Source: Cristatella mucedo (taxonomy: Eukaryota; Bryozoa; Phylactolaemata; Cristatellidae). Taken from it: a DNA stretch of 33,846 bases. This document shows, piece by piece, positions 1 to 11,577 of this stretch. The notes below the pieces were generated by a model, which was not told the origin of the DNA, searched no databases, and was given only the letters and a program-made list of their open reading frames with translations. The translations under genes were made by a program, and so were the position numbers. Numbering within the stretch: position 1 is the first letter of the stretch; every line of letters begins with the position of its first letter. The stretch covers positions 1 to 33,846 of the forward strand of contig WPIO01000511.1 of the NCBI GenBank assembly GCA_009760855.2. The letters run 5' to 3'.

Positions 1-39
1 GGCACAGCAGTCAAGGCTGAGTGGCTACTCAGAGCACTG

Positions 40-130
40 AGAACGCTCAGGGCACTAGAACTAGGAACAGATTAAGTTCTCTGAGGGTACTTTATCAAGT
101 ACATTATTATTAGTATTATTATTTATTATG
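40..130 (+). mobile_element. LINE family A, 3' terminal fragment
   Basis: The sequence GATTAAGTTCTCTGAGGG at about 70-87, followed by a TTTATCAAGTACATTATT-type tail, matches the 3' ends of the longer family A copies at 7100-7160(+) and 22085-22160(-). Only the non-coding terminus is present. The first ~40 bases of the window are not assigned. The tail runs into ATT-rich simple sequence up to about 130. Confidence 0.7.
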
Positions 131-168
131 CATTAGAATTGCGAAAGCGATGCCACACTCTAATACCT

Positions 169-367
169 GTGCTGTGCACGATTGCAGCTTCTTCTGTAGT
201 TATCGAAGCACCTGAGACTAAAGCATGTTCAGCTCCGGTGGCGAAAAATTAAGCCGTTAAAGCAGTGCAGCGTCGGACCACTAATGCGATTTATATTTCG
301 TGTCATCTACTGCGATTGATTGGGCTCCCATAAGTTCCGGTTGAGAGGAATAATGGAGAGTCTCGTT
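169..367 (+). repeat. Direct repeat, left copy (LTR-like)
   Basis: About 195 bases recur in the same orientation at 1953-2149, at roughly 70 percent identity by eye. Shared blocks include TATATTTCGTGTCATC and GGAGAGTCTCGTT. Both copies begin with TGTG. The spacing and the purine-rich run before the right copy suggest LTRs of a small decayed retrotransposon. I could not find a matching far end or a target duplication, so an ordinary dispersed repeat remains possible. Confidence 0.5.
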
Positions 368-499
368 TTTGGGGCACGTTTACCCATTGCGTCTCCGTGA
401 GACTTCCACTAGAATAGCCTTTGCCGGAGCTTTGTTCTTACGGCAACTGGCAACAGAGAATAGTTTAATCGAGCCAAAAAGAGTACCAGACCATCAACG

Positions 500-1378
500 G
501 TCTAGACGTGACGTCTATGCTGAGGAAAAAATTGTTTAATGGCAGTCCGCACTTCATGCTTTGGCTTCTACCACTTGAAAGGCCATAGTGAGGCCAAATA
601 TTTTGCTAAGCAGCGAAACAATGTCTAGCCAGTATGTCTTGACGATAAGGCGATACATGGTTGGGCTAATCGGCCGGTCGAAGTCAACCAAGATTACCAC
701 CAGCTGCAAAGTGAGTTAATCCTGATCTCCTCATGGTTGACGGATGAGGAGGCTGACTTTGAGGCCTTGAGCTTTCGGCTAGAGTAGGAGCCGCACATTG
801 GAGCCGAAACTGGGACAGAGCTAGGCGACGAGCCAGCTTCATTGCAGGTTGATCCTATCGTCACCAGCCAACAGGAGTCCGACAAGCAAGCGGATCTCAT
901 TTAGCTGCCGTCGCCGGCAATAAAGGTAGAGGAAGCAGATATGACACCGCTTCCTATATAGTAGCCGAACAATCGAAGAGCGCCAGAACAAAGTAAGTTC
1001 GCAGCGGCAGCTGCCAAAGACGAAGGAGGTTCAGCATTTCACGACTTCCAGCGGCAAAGCAGTAGTGGTGAGCGGAGAGGCTATAGTTGCTTAATGAAAA
1101 ACCCAGGTGGCCCAAGCGAGCGTTGTCTTGGCAGTAAAGAACTCCAGCGACAGCATTGCAGCTGCAGAGAGCTTCTCGGTAAAAAAATAGTACCCGAGAG
1201 AGTGACGTCTCGGCCACGGAACTCAGTGGCGTGTGCTTTTTGGTGGTGCAGAGCAAGCGTCTCGGCCCCGAATACAGAGGAGCATCCTAAGATTGCAGTT
1301 AGTGGCATGGCGATAGTAGCCTGCTACCAGGCTCAGACAGTGAATGACAGTGGCGTTCCGGGGCTCGTGGGCACTTAA
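500..1378 (+). pseudogene. Decayed gag-like reading frame between the direct repeats
   Basis: One forward frame stays largely open from about 530 to 1378. Stops lie at about 629, 785, 902, 959 and 962, all of them TAG. Near 556 it reads SCFGFYHLKGHSEAKY, which resembles a retroviral zinc knuckle (C..C...GH....C) in which cysteines have been replaced by Phe or Tyr. It then becomes rich in Glu, Gln, Ala and Ser. Lying between two LTR-like repeats, it is best read as the relic of a gag gene. The family is not identified and the zinc-knuckle reading is an inference. Confidence 0.3.
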
Positions 1379-1940
1379 TGGCTGCACTAAGGAAAGGGAA
1401 GCCCCGAGGAGCGAGTTCTTGCATTGTCAACGGCCTCTGTATTCTATAGTATACATGAAGCATAAGTCAGCGAGCGTATATACAGAGCAGCCGTCGCACC
1501 TGTTTCCCGGGAGCAAGTGGTGTTAAGAGCTAAGAGACTGGGTAGCCTGCCTATAGGCCTTGGCACTGGCAGGAAGTCAATTTCGAGGTAAGGGCAGAGT
1601 CACGTGCAGGCAAAGGAGCCTGCCCTTCGGACGGACGGACTGTCTGGTTGGGGTGGAACCACGTGACGACAATGACACACCCACAGCTTCCCCAGTGAAG
1701 TGGCAAGAGCCACGAAGCTGCAAAGCGCAGCAGTTACAGGGTCACCACTGCACCAAAATCTGTCTGTCAGACGAGCCATCGGCCATCGGAGCTTGCTCGG
1801 AGGTGACAACCCGCTGGACATGACAACGTCTGATCAGTCAGAGGAGGAAGAAGCAAGGAGCCAATGGCTACCCAGCATTCAAGTCGCGAGTGGCACTCCA
1901 CCCCAGCTCGGCTGGTGGATAATGAAATCTATTTCTTATT

Positions 1941-1947
1941 AAGGAGG
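1941..1947 (+). other. Possible polypurine tract before the right repeat
   Basis: AAGGAGG ends five bases before the TGTG that opens the right copy of the direct repeat. In LTR retrotransposons a polypurine tract primes plus-strand synthesis at the edge of the 3' LTR. The run is short, so this only supports the LTR reading weakly. Confidence 0.3.
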
Positions 1948-1952
1948 CATAC

Positions 1953-2149
1953 TGTGTGTGCCTGCGACTTCTACTGCAAGTAACAAGACACCTGACACAA
2001 ACGCACGTGCCTCAACAGTGGCTAATAGCTAAGCCATTGAAGCAGGGCAGCGTTGGATCACAAATGCAGGTTATATTTCGTGTCATCCGCTGCGAATGAT
2101 TAGGCTGCCATATGTGTTGGTTGAGAGGTATAAAGGAGAGTCTCGTTCA
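1953..2149 (+). repeat. Direct repeat, right copy (LTR-like)
   Basis: This is the second copy of the repeat at 169-367. It contains TTGAGAGGTATAAAGGAGAG, which includes a TATA-box-like TATAAA at about 2129. Similarity fades after the shared TCTCGTT at about 2147, so the true right border is uncertain. Confidence 0.5.
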
Positions 2150-2774
2150 CCACTCGCATTCCAGACACTGCATGCTATTAACAGAGGACAGTTTTCAACG
2201 ATTCACTTATGGTGTGGGTTCCCTTGTGGTAGCCAAGTATGTTGATCTTACGCTGTAAAAAAAGAAGAGGAGAGGAAAGCCAGTACAGAAGAGCACATAC
2301 GTTTAATCTTTAGTATAAAGAAGAACAACTTATATAGGTTCTGTACCCTACCTAATTTACTCAGTAGTTTTCATTGGCATTTAACGTTAACCGAACAAGA
2401 ACTGTGTCCATTAGCTAGTGATGACGTGCATTGCATTAATACGACATAGCCTAAAGCCTAATGCAGAGCAAACAAATTATCATTGTGCTGGAAGGCTGTA
2501 TAGGATATAACACGGCGAAAGCAACGGAAGTGACATGGAGGCAGCTGCATGGGGCGACCAGAATGAAAGATCAACAGAGCTGCGAGAGAGGGAATGTGGT
2601 TGCTATGTAAGAATGGTTAAAGTGGGCACCCATGTCTAAGAAGCACACTATATCGGGTTGACAGACGTCCGTTAACTGAAATAGAGTGGGCTCGTGCACT
2701 GTGTCGTGAAAGAAACTTGGAACCGCTGGGAGACCATTAAACCTACTCTTGGGCATTAGAAAAATGATTTATGG
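2150..2774. other. Unassigned DNA
   Basis: No gene, RNA or repeat was recognised here. Short open frames are scattered on both strands without protein-like features. The last part may be a badly decayed upstream portion of the LINE copy that begins at about 2775. Confidence 0.4.
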
Positions 2775-4005
2775 GGGAGTTCTGCAAAGCACAAAAACTT
2801 GAAAAATCTTTCGAAAGAACAGGAATGACTGTCAGTCGACAAGCTTATGAAGACTGCAGTTGTACATACCAATTGATCCAGGTGAGCACAAAATCTAGCT
2901 TCTGGTAAAATATTGTTAAATCACGGTAGCATAATCCAAAAATGCTAATGTCGACGGTCAACCATCTGATATGCTCTAAGATTAGCTCCGTACCTGATGA
3001 TCCTTGATATGATCTAGCCAATCGCTTCTCTCTATTCTTTGTGCAGAAGAGAGAAAAGATGATGGAGTTTATTCCTGCGATTACAATATCCCCCTCTGAA
3101 TGCTGTTCCCCGATTCCTGACTGCACCTCAATTTCTTCATTTAAGTAGGTTGATAGTAATCTCGCCCTAAAGCTCATATCGCAATCAAAGCAGACGACAA
3201 GTCCTTAACCCTATTCCAACCGTACTACCCCTACCCTGCATTGATCTGCTGCTGCTGCCTTGCATAACAAACATCATTTATATGCCATTAGCATCCGGTA
3301 ATGTCCCAGAATCTTTCGAAAAACACGTAGTGTGGTCACTTCTCAAGAATGCAACACTAAACCGAGAGAACTTGAGCAACTAACGCCCAGTATTCCTTCT
3401 ACCATTGCTATCAATGACACTGGTAAGGGTCGCGGCAGACAAGATGAACTCATATCTTGAAATTTCAAAACTTGCTTATAAGATTAAGTCCGGCTTCAGA
3501 GCTGATCACTCCACAGAGTCCGCATTGCGTAGGGTATACAACGACCTACATAGGAATGCAGCCATGGGTAGATTGTCTCTACTTGTTGTTCACGATCTTT
3601 CGGCAGCTTTTGATAGTGTCGATAACAAAGTTTTTCTAGAGCACCTTTCATCTCGCCTGGGCATCACTGGCACTGCTCTAAAATGATCCAGGTGTTATTA
3701 CAGTGGGAGACTCCAGAGAACTGAGGTGTACGGTATGAGGTCATCCGAGGTAACTCTAAAATCTGGAGTACCTTAGGGCTACGTGCTAGGTCCTGTTCTT
3801 TTCACGGTTGATACGCTCCCTCTTGCTGATGTGATTGCCAAGCACAATCTAGGCTTTACATTTGAGCAGATGGGACTCAGTTGAACCTCTGTTTTGATCC
3901 CTCCCACCCTTCAAGCACCTCGAGATCTCTCAACTCACTTGCTGCATGGATTAATTACAGCAGCAGATGGAATGCCCCAAATTTTCTAAAACTAAACGAT
4001 GATAA
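2775..4005 (+). mobile_element. LINE family A, decayed copy (endonuclease-RT linker and RT)
   Basis: The DNA follows the copy at 24260-25480 almost without gaps. It runs from the linker after the endonuclease, through the start of the reverse transcriptase and fingers (SGFRADHSTESALRRVYNDL at about 3490), to the start of the thumb (NFLKLNDDKT at about 3980). Many stops and frameshifts are present. The catalytic YADD box is destroyed near 3865, where a deletion leaves FEQMG. The endonuclease and the 3' end are missing. It is an old, dead copy. Confidence 0.9.
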
Positions 4006-4007
4006 AA

Positions 4008-4050
4008 CAACTGCTGCTGCCATGCATAACTAACATCATTAATATTCCAT
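4008..4050 (+). mobile_element. Short out-of-order LINE A fragment
   Basis: CTGCTGCTGCCATGCATAAC and the bases after it match family A at 24717-24755, upstream of the RT. Here they lie after the thumb of the copy ending at 4005 and directly before LINE B. This is a rearranged scrap at the junction of two elements. Confidence 0.6.
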
Positions 4051-5506
4051 GAAAATAATGGAATGTCGGAAACATTGCAATCAGGTTTCAAGAGGCAGCA
4101 CTCCACTGAAACTGCTCTCCTCCGTGTTAACAATGACATTCTACGTGGCAATGACGACGGAAATGTCACTGCCTTAGCTCTGCTAGATCCGTCTGCTCCC
4201 TTCGACACCATTGATCACGAAGTTCTGCTTGAAAGATTGAGAACAACGATCGGTCTGGCAGACGAAGCACTGGCGTGGTTTAAATCATACTTGTCCGATC
4301 GTGTTCAATCCGTGTCGTGTGGGGTCAGGTCTCAGACATGAGAAGGGTCACCTGGGGAGTCCCTCAAGGGTCTGTACTTGGTCCCTTGCTGTTCTCCATT
4401 TATACGCAACCTCTGGGAAAAGTGATTAAGGCCCGTGGATAGGATATCACTGCTATGCTGACGATACTCAGTTGTATTCGTCATGTAAACCGTCAGAATC
4501 TGCTGCAGCAACTGAGAAACTCAATGCTTGCCTTGCCGATATTCGATCCTGGATGTCGGAAAACTTCCTGAAAATAAATGACGATAAAACCGAACTGCTT
4601 CTCACAGGACATCCTAAGCGTGTGGCTGGATTAAAAGGTATTGCTGTTGTAATAGGTGATGCTATAGTGCGACCTTCACCAAGTGCTCGTAATCTAGGTG
4701 GCATGTACGACAGCTGCCTCAATTTCAAAAGCTTCATTCAGAAGACTGCCTCTACAGCTAGCCATCACATCCGATCCCTATCCAAGATTAGAAGCTGTTT
4801 GCCACAGTGGCTTGTAAAAAATTTAACTAGCTCTTTGGTTCTGTCTCCGCTTAATTATTGTAATTCCCTTTTGGCAGGGCTACCAAAGAAAGCTATTACA
4901 CCACTACAGTGGACTATGAATATGGCAGCAAGGCTGGTCTTCAAGTCCCAGCGGTTTGAGCACGTGTCTCCTTGGCTGAAAGAGCTAGAATGGTGGCCGG
5001 TTGAGCAAAGGATACAGAGCAAAGTTCTTATGCTGACCCACAAGGCCTGCCACGGCTTGGCTCCTTCATACATAGCTGAACTGCTGAATCAATTTCAGCC
5101 TGTTCGCGCCCTCGGGTCCTGTGTGGACAATAAATTAGCTGTCCCATTCCTCCGCTTAAAGACAGTTGGCGACTGAAGCTTTAGCTCGGCAGGTCATAGA
5201 CTGTGGAACTCGCTTCCACTATTCTTACGCAACGACATCTACTCTCCAACTGCCGACTATGGCACATCTTTTTCAGCGGTCCTGAACTGCTACTTCTATG
5301 CTACTCACTATCTCAACTGTTCTCCTAACTCTGCAATGCTTCCCACTTTCTCTTTGTTGCGTGAGACAAAGTCTGTGTGCTAGCGAATGCGTACCGAAAG
5401 CCGCTTAGGCTGTGAGTGTGCTATACAAAACTCTCCTGCGTAACACCCAAATGGTCTTTATGACTTTGTGGAGTTACTGACGGAGATACAACAACTACAA
5501 CAACAT
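4051..5506 (+). mobile_element. LINE family B, 5'-truncated copy 1
   Basis: This is a non-LTR retrotransposon of the L2/CR1 type. The RT starts at LQSGFKRQHSTETALLRV (4075), continues with AFDTIDHE-like palm motif A (about 4200), [10 protein letters not shown]-like motif B (about 4355) and CYADDTQLY (about 4452). A C-terminal domain then runs to 5176 (LNYCNSLLAGLPKKAI, ARLVFKS, HKACHGLAPSYIAELL). One missing G in the G-run near 4320 shifts the frame relative to copy 2, and a further shift precedes the YADD. A stop at 5174 ends the last frame early. The 3' UTR ends in GGAGATACAACAACTACAAC. The endonuclease and the N-terminal RT are absent. Confidence 0.92.
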
Positions 5507-7175
5507 TATACTCAGGTCATGTCCTAGCACGTTTCAAAAAAGCTGTAGTCAGGCCACTTCTGAAAAAAGCTACACTAGATCAAGAGAACTTAAGCAACTA
5601 CCGCCCAGTCTCCCTTTTACCATTCCTATCAGAGATACTGGAACAGGTCGTGGAAGACAAGCTGAACTCATATATCGACACCGCACACCTTGCTAGTAAG
5701 TTCAAGTCTGGCTTTAGAGAAAATAACTCCACAGAGTCAGCATTGCTTAGGGTATACAACAATCTACTTAGGAATGCAGGAATGCGTAGAGTATATCTGC
5801 TTGCTTTGCTTGATCTTCCTGCAGCTTTTAAAACCATTGTTCACACAGTTCTTCAAGAGCACCTCTCATTTCGCCTGGGCATCACTGGCACTGCTCTGCA
5901 GTTGTTCAGGTCCTATCTCAGTGTGAGACCCCAGAGTATCGGCGTGAATGGACTAAGATCATCTGAAGTGCCACTGAAACATGGAGTACCTCAGGGCTCC
6001 ATGCTGGGTCCGGTTCTATTCACGGTTTCAACTCTCCCTGTTTCTGATGTGATTACCAAGCTCAATCTAGGCTTTCACTTCTATGCGGATGAAAATCAGT
6101 TGTACCTTCGCTCTGATCTCTCCCAGCCTTCGAGAACCTCAAATTCTCTCAACTCACTTGCTCCTTGCATTGATGACATCCGCACATGGAAAGTAGCACG
6201 TTTTCTAAAACTATACGATGAATAAACTAACTAGCTAGTTGTTGGCAAACAGAGTGCGATTCGGAGATTGGAAAGGCTGAATCTCATAGTTGGCTCTACC
6301 AGCATATCTCCGGTTGAATCAGCTCGAAATAAGGGTATCATATTCCAAAGCGACTTCTCGTAATACGACCATATCCGCTCGACAGTCAAACCTGCCAATT
6401 TTCAGCTTCATAACGTGGCTAAAATTAGGCCTTGTTTAGACAAGGAGACCACGTCTAAGTTGGTCCATGCATTCACGACATCCCGTCTCGACTTCTGGAA
6501 GTCACTACTTACTGGCCAACCATCATGTGCGATTAGGCAATTGCAGCTGGTGCAAAACTCCACAGCAAGGCTTATTGGTCTTGAGCATGGCAATGTCCAC
6601 ATCACATCACTTCTCGCCGACCAGCACTGGTTACTATTCAAGCAACGGATTGACTTTATGGATTCGTCACTCACTTTTAGGTTACTTTATTATTTGTCTC
6701 CAATCTGTATGTGAGATCTACTTCCCCTCCCGGCTAAACTCTGTACCACCACCTTTTCGCAATCCAACAGTTTACCAATACCTCGTATAAACTTCAAATA
6801 CTTTGAACGCCGTGCATTGAGTTCTTATGCTCCCAAAGCCTGGAACTCACACCTGATTTGCGTAAGAACATACCCTGATTGAACAACGTGTAAAAACATT
6901 TTAAAAACACACCTATATAGGACAGAAATTAGTGGGTCCATATGTTTTGTCTGCTTCTGCATGCTGGCTCTCTGCCTGCTGCCATTAACTAATTTCCATG
7001 CTGACCGTGTGCATGTGACCCCTAATCACGTTATTCATTTCGATCTAGCATGATATTAGTCTCCATTCAATTGCGGTTGCCATAGCATCAAATGTAAAGC
7101 AGCTAGAAAGAGATTGAGTTCTCTGAGGGTGCTTTGTAGAGAGCATTATTGGTATTACAATTATTGTAAATAAAG
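5507..7175 (+). mobile_element. LINE family A, RT to 3' end
   Basis: The copy starts inside the RT ([17 protein letters not shown], about 5535) directly after the LINE B tail. The longest clean frame is 5650-6225, and stops follow at 6223 and about 6361. The palm reads YADENQLYL, so the second catalytic Asp is replaced by Glu. The C-terminal part (6415-6714) retains SRLDF..SLLTGQPSCAIRQ and LLADQHWLL. The 3' UTR ends with AGAGATTGAGTTCTCTGAGG (about 7112) and an ATT-rich tail. The copy is inactive. Confidence 0.92.
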
Positions 7176-7312
7176 TGTCCAGGCAGATTGACATTATCAG
7201 TTCGGGCGAGAGTTTTGTGCATATGGTCGCTTAAAAGCTGGGTGTCGGGATTTCCGTCGAGACTGGAAACCGCTATGTTGAAGTCAGCCGCTGCACCCCA
7301 ATGATGTTTCGT
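7175..7312 (-). pseudogene. Possible AP-endonuclease fragment of another LINE
   Basis: On the minus strand an open stretch contains ADFNIAVSSLDGN, then TQLLSD, and later NVNLPGH. This order resembles the GDFN ... LSD ... HVN.PTH block of AP endonucleases from L2/CR1-type LINEs. It does not match the family A endonuclease at 23401-24010 closely, so it would come from another family. It abuts the tail of the preceding LINE. The match is short. Confidence 0.35.
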
Positions 7313-8815
7313 ATGGGCTACATGCGATAGTGATGGGTAGCTTGGCTAGGGATCGCGTTTCTGCACGATTTTCAGGGCTAAGGCGATCTTTAAGAGTTAG
7401 TGGACTGTTACAAATGAGCTGTTATGATATCGGCTCTAAGACTTCCTAGCCACAGACGCAGGGCCTAGATGGTGAGCACTCGTGATTGCAAATCCGTAAG
7501 AATTGCTACTGCAACATTGGCCTCGAAGCACGGCTAAGCATGGCCAGCAATTTGCTAATGCTGCCTCGATATGGGAAATTAAATAGTCAAACAATAGCCG
7601 AGAATGGCAATTTCATAAACAATGGGGCTCATAACCAAACCTGTTAATTCTAAAAAGGTCCGTATTTCGAACATGGAAGGTGTCCTATACCACAGTGAGG
7701 AAAAATAATTGCCTCGGCACCAGCTCACTGCTGGCTTCAAAGACTGAAATACATCTCACTTGCTTGGAACCAAATGCGCCAGTCACCAATAGTCTCTTCA
7801 ATAGACGCTTGTTTATGTATACACGCTAGATTGTGACACGTAGACTTCGCAGCCAGCGTAGCCTACAGTAATGTCTATAAGACGGAGCACTTTCGTAATC
7901 TAGCAGCTTTGGCTGGCACAAGTTCAACAACCATCTAAATCAGGTCTTTACGGGTGTGGTCGCCTACGTTTTTCCTACTGCAAGAATAGTCTTTTTTGCA
8001 TTATCGGTTTCTCGTTCGGGTGAGTGCAGAACGTTCAAAGTGAAGGTAGCAGCACCACCCACCAACTGAAGCCATAATACACCCCCGGAAGCCGGCACGA
8101 GATCAGCTGTGCCTTTGCAAGCGAAACATTTTGGGCTAGGCTGCCAGTTTGTGTAAGCATCCCTCTCCGAGGTCCCCTAAGCTACCGTCGACGACGCCAC
8201 GAAGCTACGCTCGTCCTCTGGATCGTCGCTGGCCTAGGGCTGCCTGAAACCCCTTCTTGGAAGTGCTGGCTTCGGCTTCAGCTTCCACAGAAGCCACGGC
8301 TTGTGCCGCATGCCGCTCCGGCTCACCTTGGCGTTGACCTATGACGACGCTATTTACACGAAAAAAGCTAGCTTGTTAATAACGTTGGCTGCAATCCTCG
8401 CTCGACCTCACGCGGCGCCTGCTATTAAGCTCGTGCCACTCGAAAGCCCAGCATTCAAAGGCCCGCAGCCGGAAACGCTCCGAAGCTCAGGTCTGCCTGG
8501 CGGTTGCCTGCTGAACCCGAGTAACTTCCCCGGCTCGGTCAACCTGTTGATGTATTGCAGTTGCCGCACGATCCTCAAATGAGGACCAACGATACATGCG
8601 ACATCGCAGGGTCCCTAGTGTAACTAAATATAACTCCGTCGGTATTTCCCCTGAGTACGTGGGCTAAGTGGCAGTAACTCAGTACAGTTGTCTGCCACAC
8701 ACTCAATCACTAACCGACTTTCCGTGCTTGTGCTATGGCCAACAAACGGCATCTGAAGCAACAAAGACAGCATAAGAGAAGTGCAGCTGAGACAGGAGGG
8801 CATTCGACGAAGTGA
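7313..8815. other. Unassigned DNA
   Basis: I recognise no gene, repeat or element here. From about 8040 the composition becomes GC-richer. A forward open frame of 93 codons lies at 8301-8582, rich in Pro, Leu and Ala, with no motif I know. Its openness may simply follow from composition. Confidence 0.4.
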
Positions 8816-9640
8816 GTAATAATAACAATGATTACAATAATGCACTTGATAAAGCACCCTCAAAGAACTCAATCTCTTTCTAGGCGTATTAAATTTGCTG
8901 CAAATGGAAATGCAATTGAATGGTGAGTAATACCATGCTTGATAAACAACATGAAAAACATGGTTAGGGGTGAAATGCACCAAGTCACCATGCAAATTTG
9001 GTTAGTGGCAGCATGTACAGTGTCAGCATGCATAAGCACATGAAGGACGAATCACAGGGACCCACTAAATGCTGTCCTAAATAGGTGTGTTTTTAATTTC
9101 TTTTTAAATATGGTCAAGTCAGAGGATGTTCGGATTTAAGTGTGAATGGAGTTCCAGGCTTGGCGAGAATACGATCCAAATGCATGTTCTCCAAAGGATT
9201 CGAGGTTTGTACGAGGTATAACTTTAGAATTTCGAAAAGCTGGTGGTACAATGCATGACCGGCTGGGGGAGTAAATCTGAGAGATAAGTTGGAGCCAACG
9301 AATGGAGTGTGCTGAAAGTGAGCGACATAACCTTGAAGTCGTTCCGTTGCTTTACTGGTAGCCAGTGCAGGTCGGTGAGAAGTGTTGTGAGGTGGCAACT
9401 ACGACACTCACAAAGACATGCCTAGTTGTGGAGTTTTGCAATAGCTGCAGTCGCCTGATCGCACATGCTAGTAGGCCAGTAAGCAGTGACTTACAGAAAT
9501 AGAGACGGAATGTTATGAATGCATGGACCAATATAGACGTGGTATCCTTAACTAAGCAATTCTGAGGTTTAGCAATCGTACGTAGTGGAAAGTAGGAAGA
9601 TTTGGATGTTGACAGATTTACCAGATTTGAAAGAGTAATT
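8816..9640 (-). mobile_element. LINE family A, 3' half
   Basis: Read on the minus strand, this covers the end of the RT, the C-terminal domain and the 3' UTR. The 3' hairpin region AAAGAACTCAATCTCTTTC lies at about 8863-8881, and an AAT-rich tail lies at 8818-8843. Pieces of the C-terminal domain appear at 9114-9398, in several frames. The left border is the tail, so insertion was in minus orientation. The 5' end fades at about 9640. Confidence 0.85.
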
Positions 9641-9735
9641 TAGCAGTAGCAGCTCAGGGTGGCTGGAGTTAATGTGCCTCAGTCAGCAGGAGAACAGATG
9701 TTGATGTGTTGTCGCAGGTGGTCCGTGTCAGAAGA

Positions 9736-11220
9736 CGGACTCGACAACACGGGTTTTTGCTTAGCAGCTGGTTGAACATATTGAAAATAATGGAATGTCA
9801 AAACATTTCAATCAGGGTCCAAGAGGCAGCACTCTCTTGAAACTGCTCTCCTCTGTGTTAAAATGACATTCTACGTGGCAACGACGACGGGAATGTCATT
9901 GCCCTAGCTCTGCTAGATCTGTCTGCCGCCTTCGACACCACTGATCACAAGGTTCTGCTTGATCGATTGAGAACAACCGTCGGTTGGGCAGACGAAGCAC
10001 TGGCGAGGTTTAAATCATACTTGTCTGATCGTGATCAATCCATGTCGTGTGGGGGTCAGGTCTCAGACATGAGAAGGGTCACCTGTGGAGTGCCTCAGGA
10101 TCTGTACTCGGTCCCTTGCTGTTCTACATTTATATGCAACCTGTAGGAAAAGTGATTAAGGCCCATGGAATATGATATCACTTCTATGCTGACGATAATC
10201 AGTTGTACTTGTCATTTAAACCGTCGGAATCTGCTGCAGCAACTGAAAAACAGAATGCTTGCCTTGCCGATATTCGATCCTGGATGTCGGAAACTTCCTA
10301 AAATTAAATCACAATAAAACCGAACTGCTGCTCATAGGACACCCTAAGCGTGTAGCTAGACTAAAAGGCTTTGCTGTTCTAATTGGTGATGCTATTGTGC
10401 AGCCATCACCACGTGCTCGTAATCTAGGTGTCGTGTTCGACAGCTGCCTTAATTTCTAAAGCTTTATTCAGAAGACTACCTCTACAGCTAGCCGTTACAT
10501 CCGATCCCTATCCATGATTAGGACCTGTCTCCCCTAGTGGCTTGTAAAAAATTTAACCAGCTCTACACTTCTGTCTCGGTTTGATTATTGTAATTCCCTT
10601 TTGGCTGGTCTTCAAAATAAAGCTATTATGCCACTACTGCTGACTATGAATATGGCTGTTAGGCTGGTATTCAAGTCCCAGTGGTTTGAGCACGTGTCAC
10701 CTCTGCTAAAAGAGCTAGGATGGTTGCCGGTTGAGCAAAGGATACAGAGCAAAGTTCTTACGCTGACCCACAAGGCCCGCCACGACTTGGCTCCTTCGTA
10801 CCTTGCTGAACCGCTGCATCACTTTCAGTTAGTTCATTCCCTCAGGTCCTGTGTGGACAATTAATCAGCTGTCTCATTCCTCTGCTTAAAGACAGTTGGC
10901 GACAGAAGCTTTAGCTCTGCAGGTCCCAGACTGTGGAACTCACTTCTATAATTCTTACGAAACGACAATTACTCTCCAACTGCTGACTATGGCACATCTT
11001 TTTCAGCGGTCCTGAACTGCTACTTCTATGCTACTCACTACCTCAACTGCTCTCTTGACTCTGCTATGCTTCCCACGTTCTTTTTCTTGCGTGAGACGAA
11101 GTCTTTTGGCTACCGAATGCGTACCGAAAGCCGCTTAGGCTGTGAGTGGGCTATACAAAACTCTCCTGAGTAACACCCACGTGGTGTTTATGACTTTGTG
11201 CAGTTACTGACGGAGATACA
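9736..11220 (+). mobile_element. LINE family B, copy 2
   Basis: This is a second copy of the 4051-5506 element, extending a little further 5' (QLVEHIENNGM at about 9760). It has the SGSKRQHSLETA start, a [12 protein letters not shown] palm box, and CYADD-equivalent FYADDNQ at about 10180. The C-terminal domain is at 10259-10864 (GHPKRVARLKG; ARHDLAPSYLAEPL). Frames are broken near 9860, 10098, 10455 and 10535. The 3' end reads CTGACGGAGATACATTAC. The copy is dead. Confidence 0.92.
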
Positions 11221-11577
11221 TTACATTTTTTATTACGGTATGCAGGAGGCTACACGGTAGCTGCGATGCCACGATGGCCGACAATAGCCCTGAAAATGTT
11301 AAAGTTTGATAATGGCTCCACCATTCATTTTCGTGCCCGTCTTATTAGTAGAGAGCTGTTACAGTAAGCAAACTGGATACAGTGACCAGCAGACGCAGCA
11401 TGACCCCACTGTATGACCCCTCAGCATGACTCCTTAGCTTGACCCATCAGCTTGAACCCTTTGCACAACCCTTTAACATGATCTCTTCAGCTTGATCAGT
11501 CTGCCAAATATTTAGCAGTAACTGAAGTTGGCCAGTGTCCGATGCCCGTAATGTCCGCCAAAATCATGTTCTAATAA
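11221..11577. other. Spacer with a 13-bp minisatellite
   Basis: Apart from the short tandem array at 11401-11492, nothing is recognised between the LINE B end and the next LINE A fragment. Confidence 0.4.
11401..11492 (+). repeat. 13-bp degenerate minisatellite, about 7 units
   Basis: Units start at 11401, 11414, 11427, 11440, 11453, 11466 and 11479. Six are exactly 13 bases and the seventh is 14. The rough consensus is TGACCCCTCAGCA. Most units begin with TGA, and the 3' halves alternate CAGCA, TAGCT and CAGCT. The period is not a multiple of three, so it is not a coding repeat. Confidence 0.8.

Noticed and set aside
8301-8582. 93-codon forward frame as a gene
   Set aside because: No motif, no splice or promoter context, and GC-rich composition alone can keep it open.
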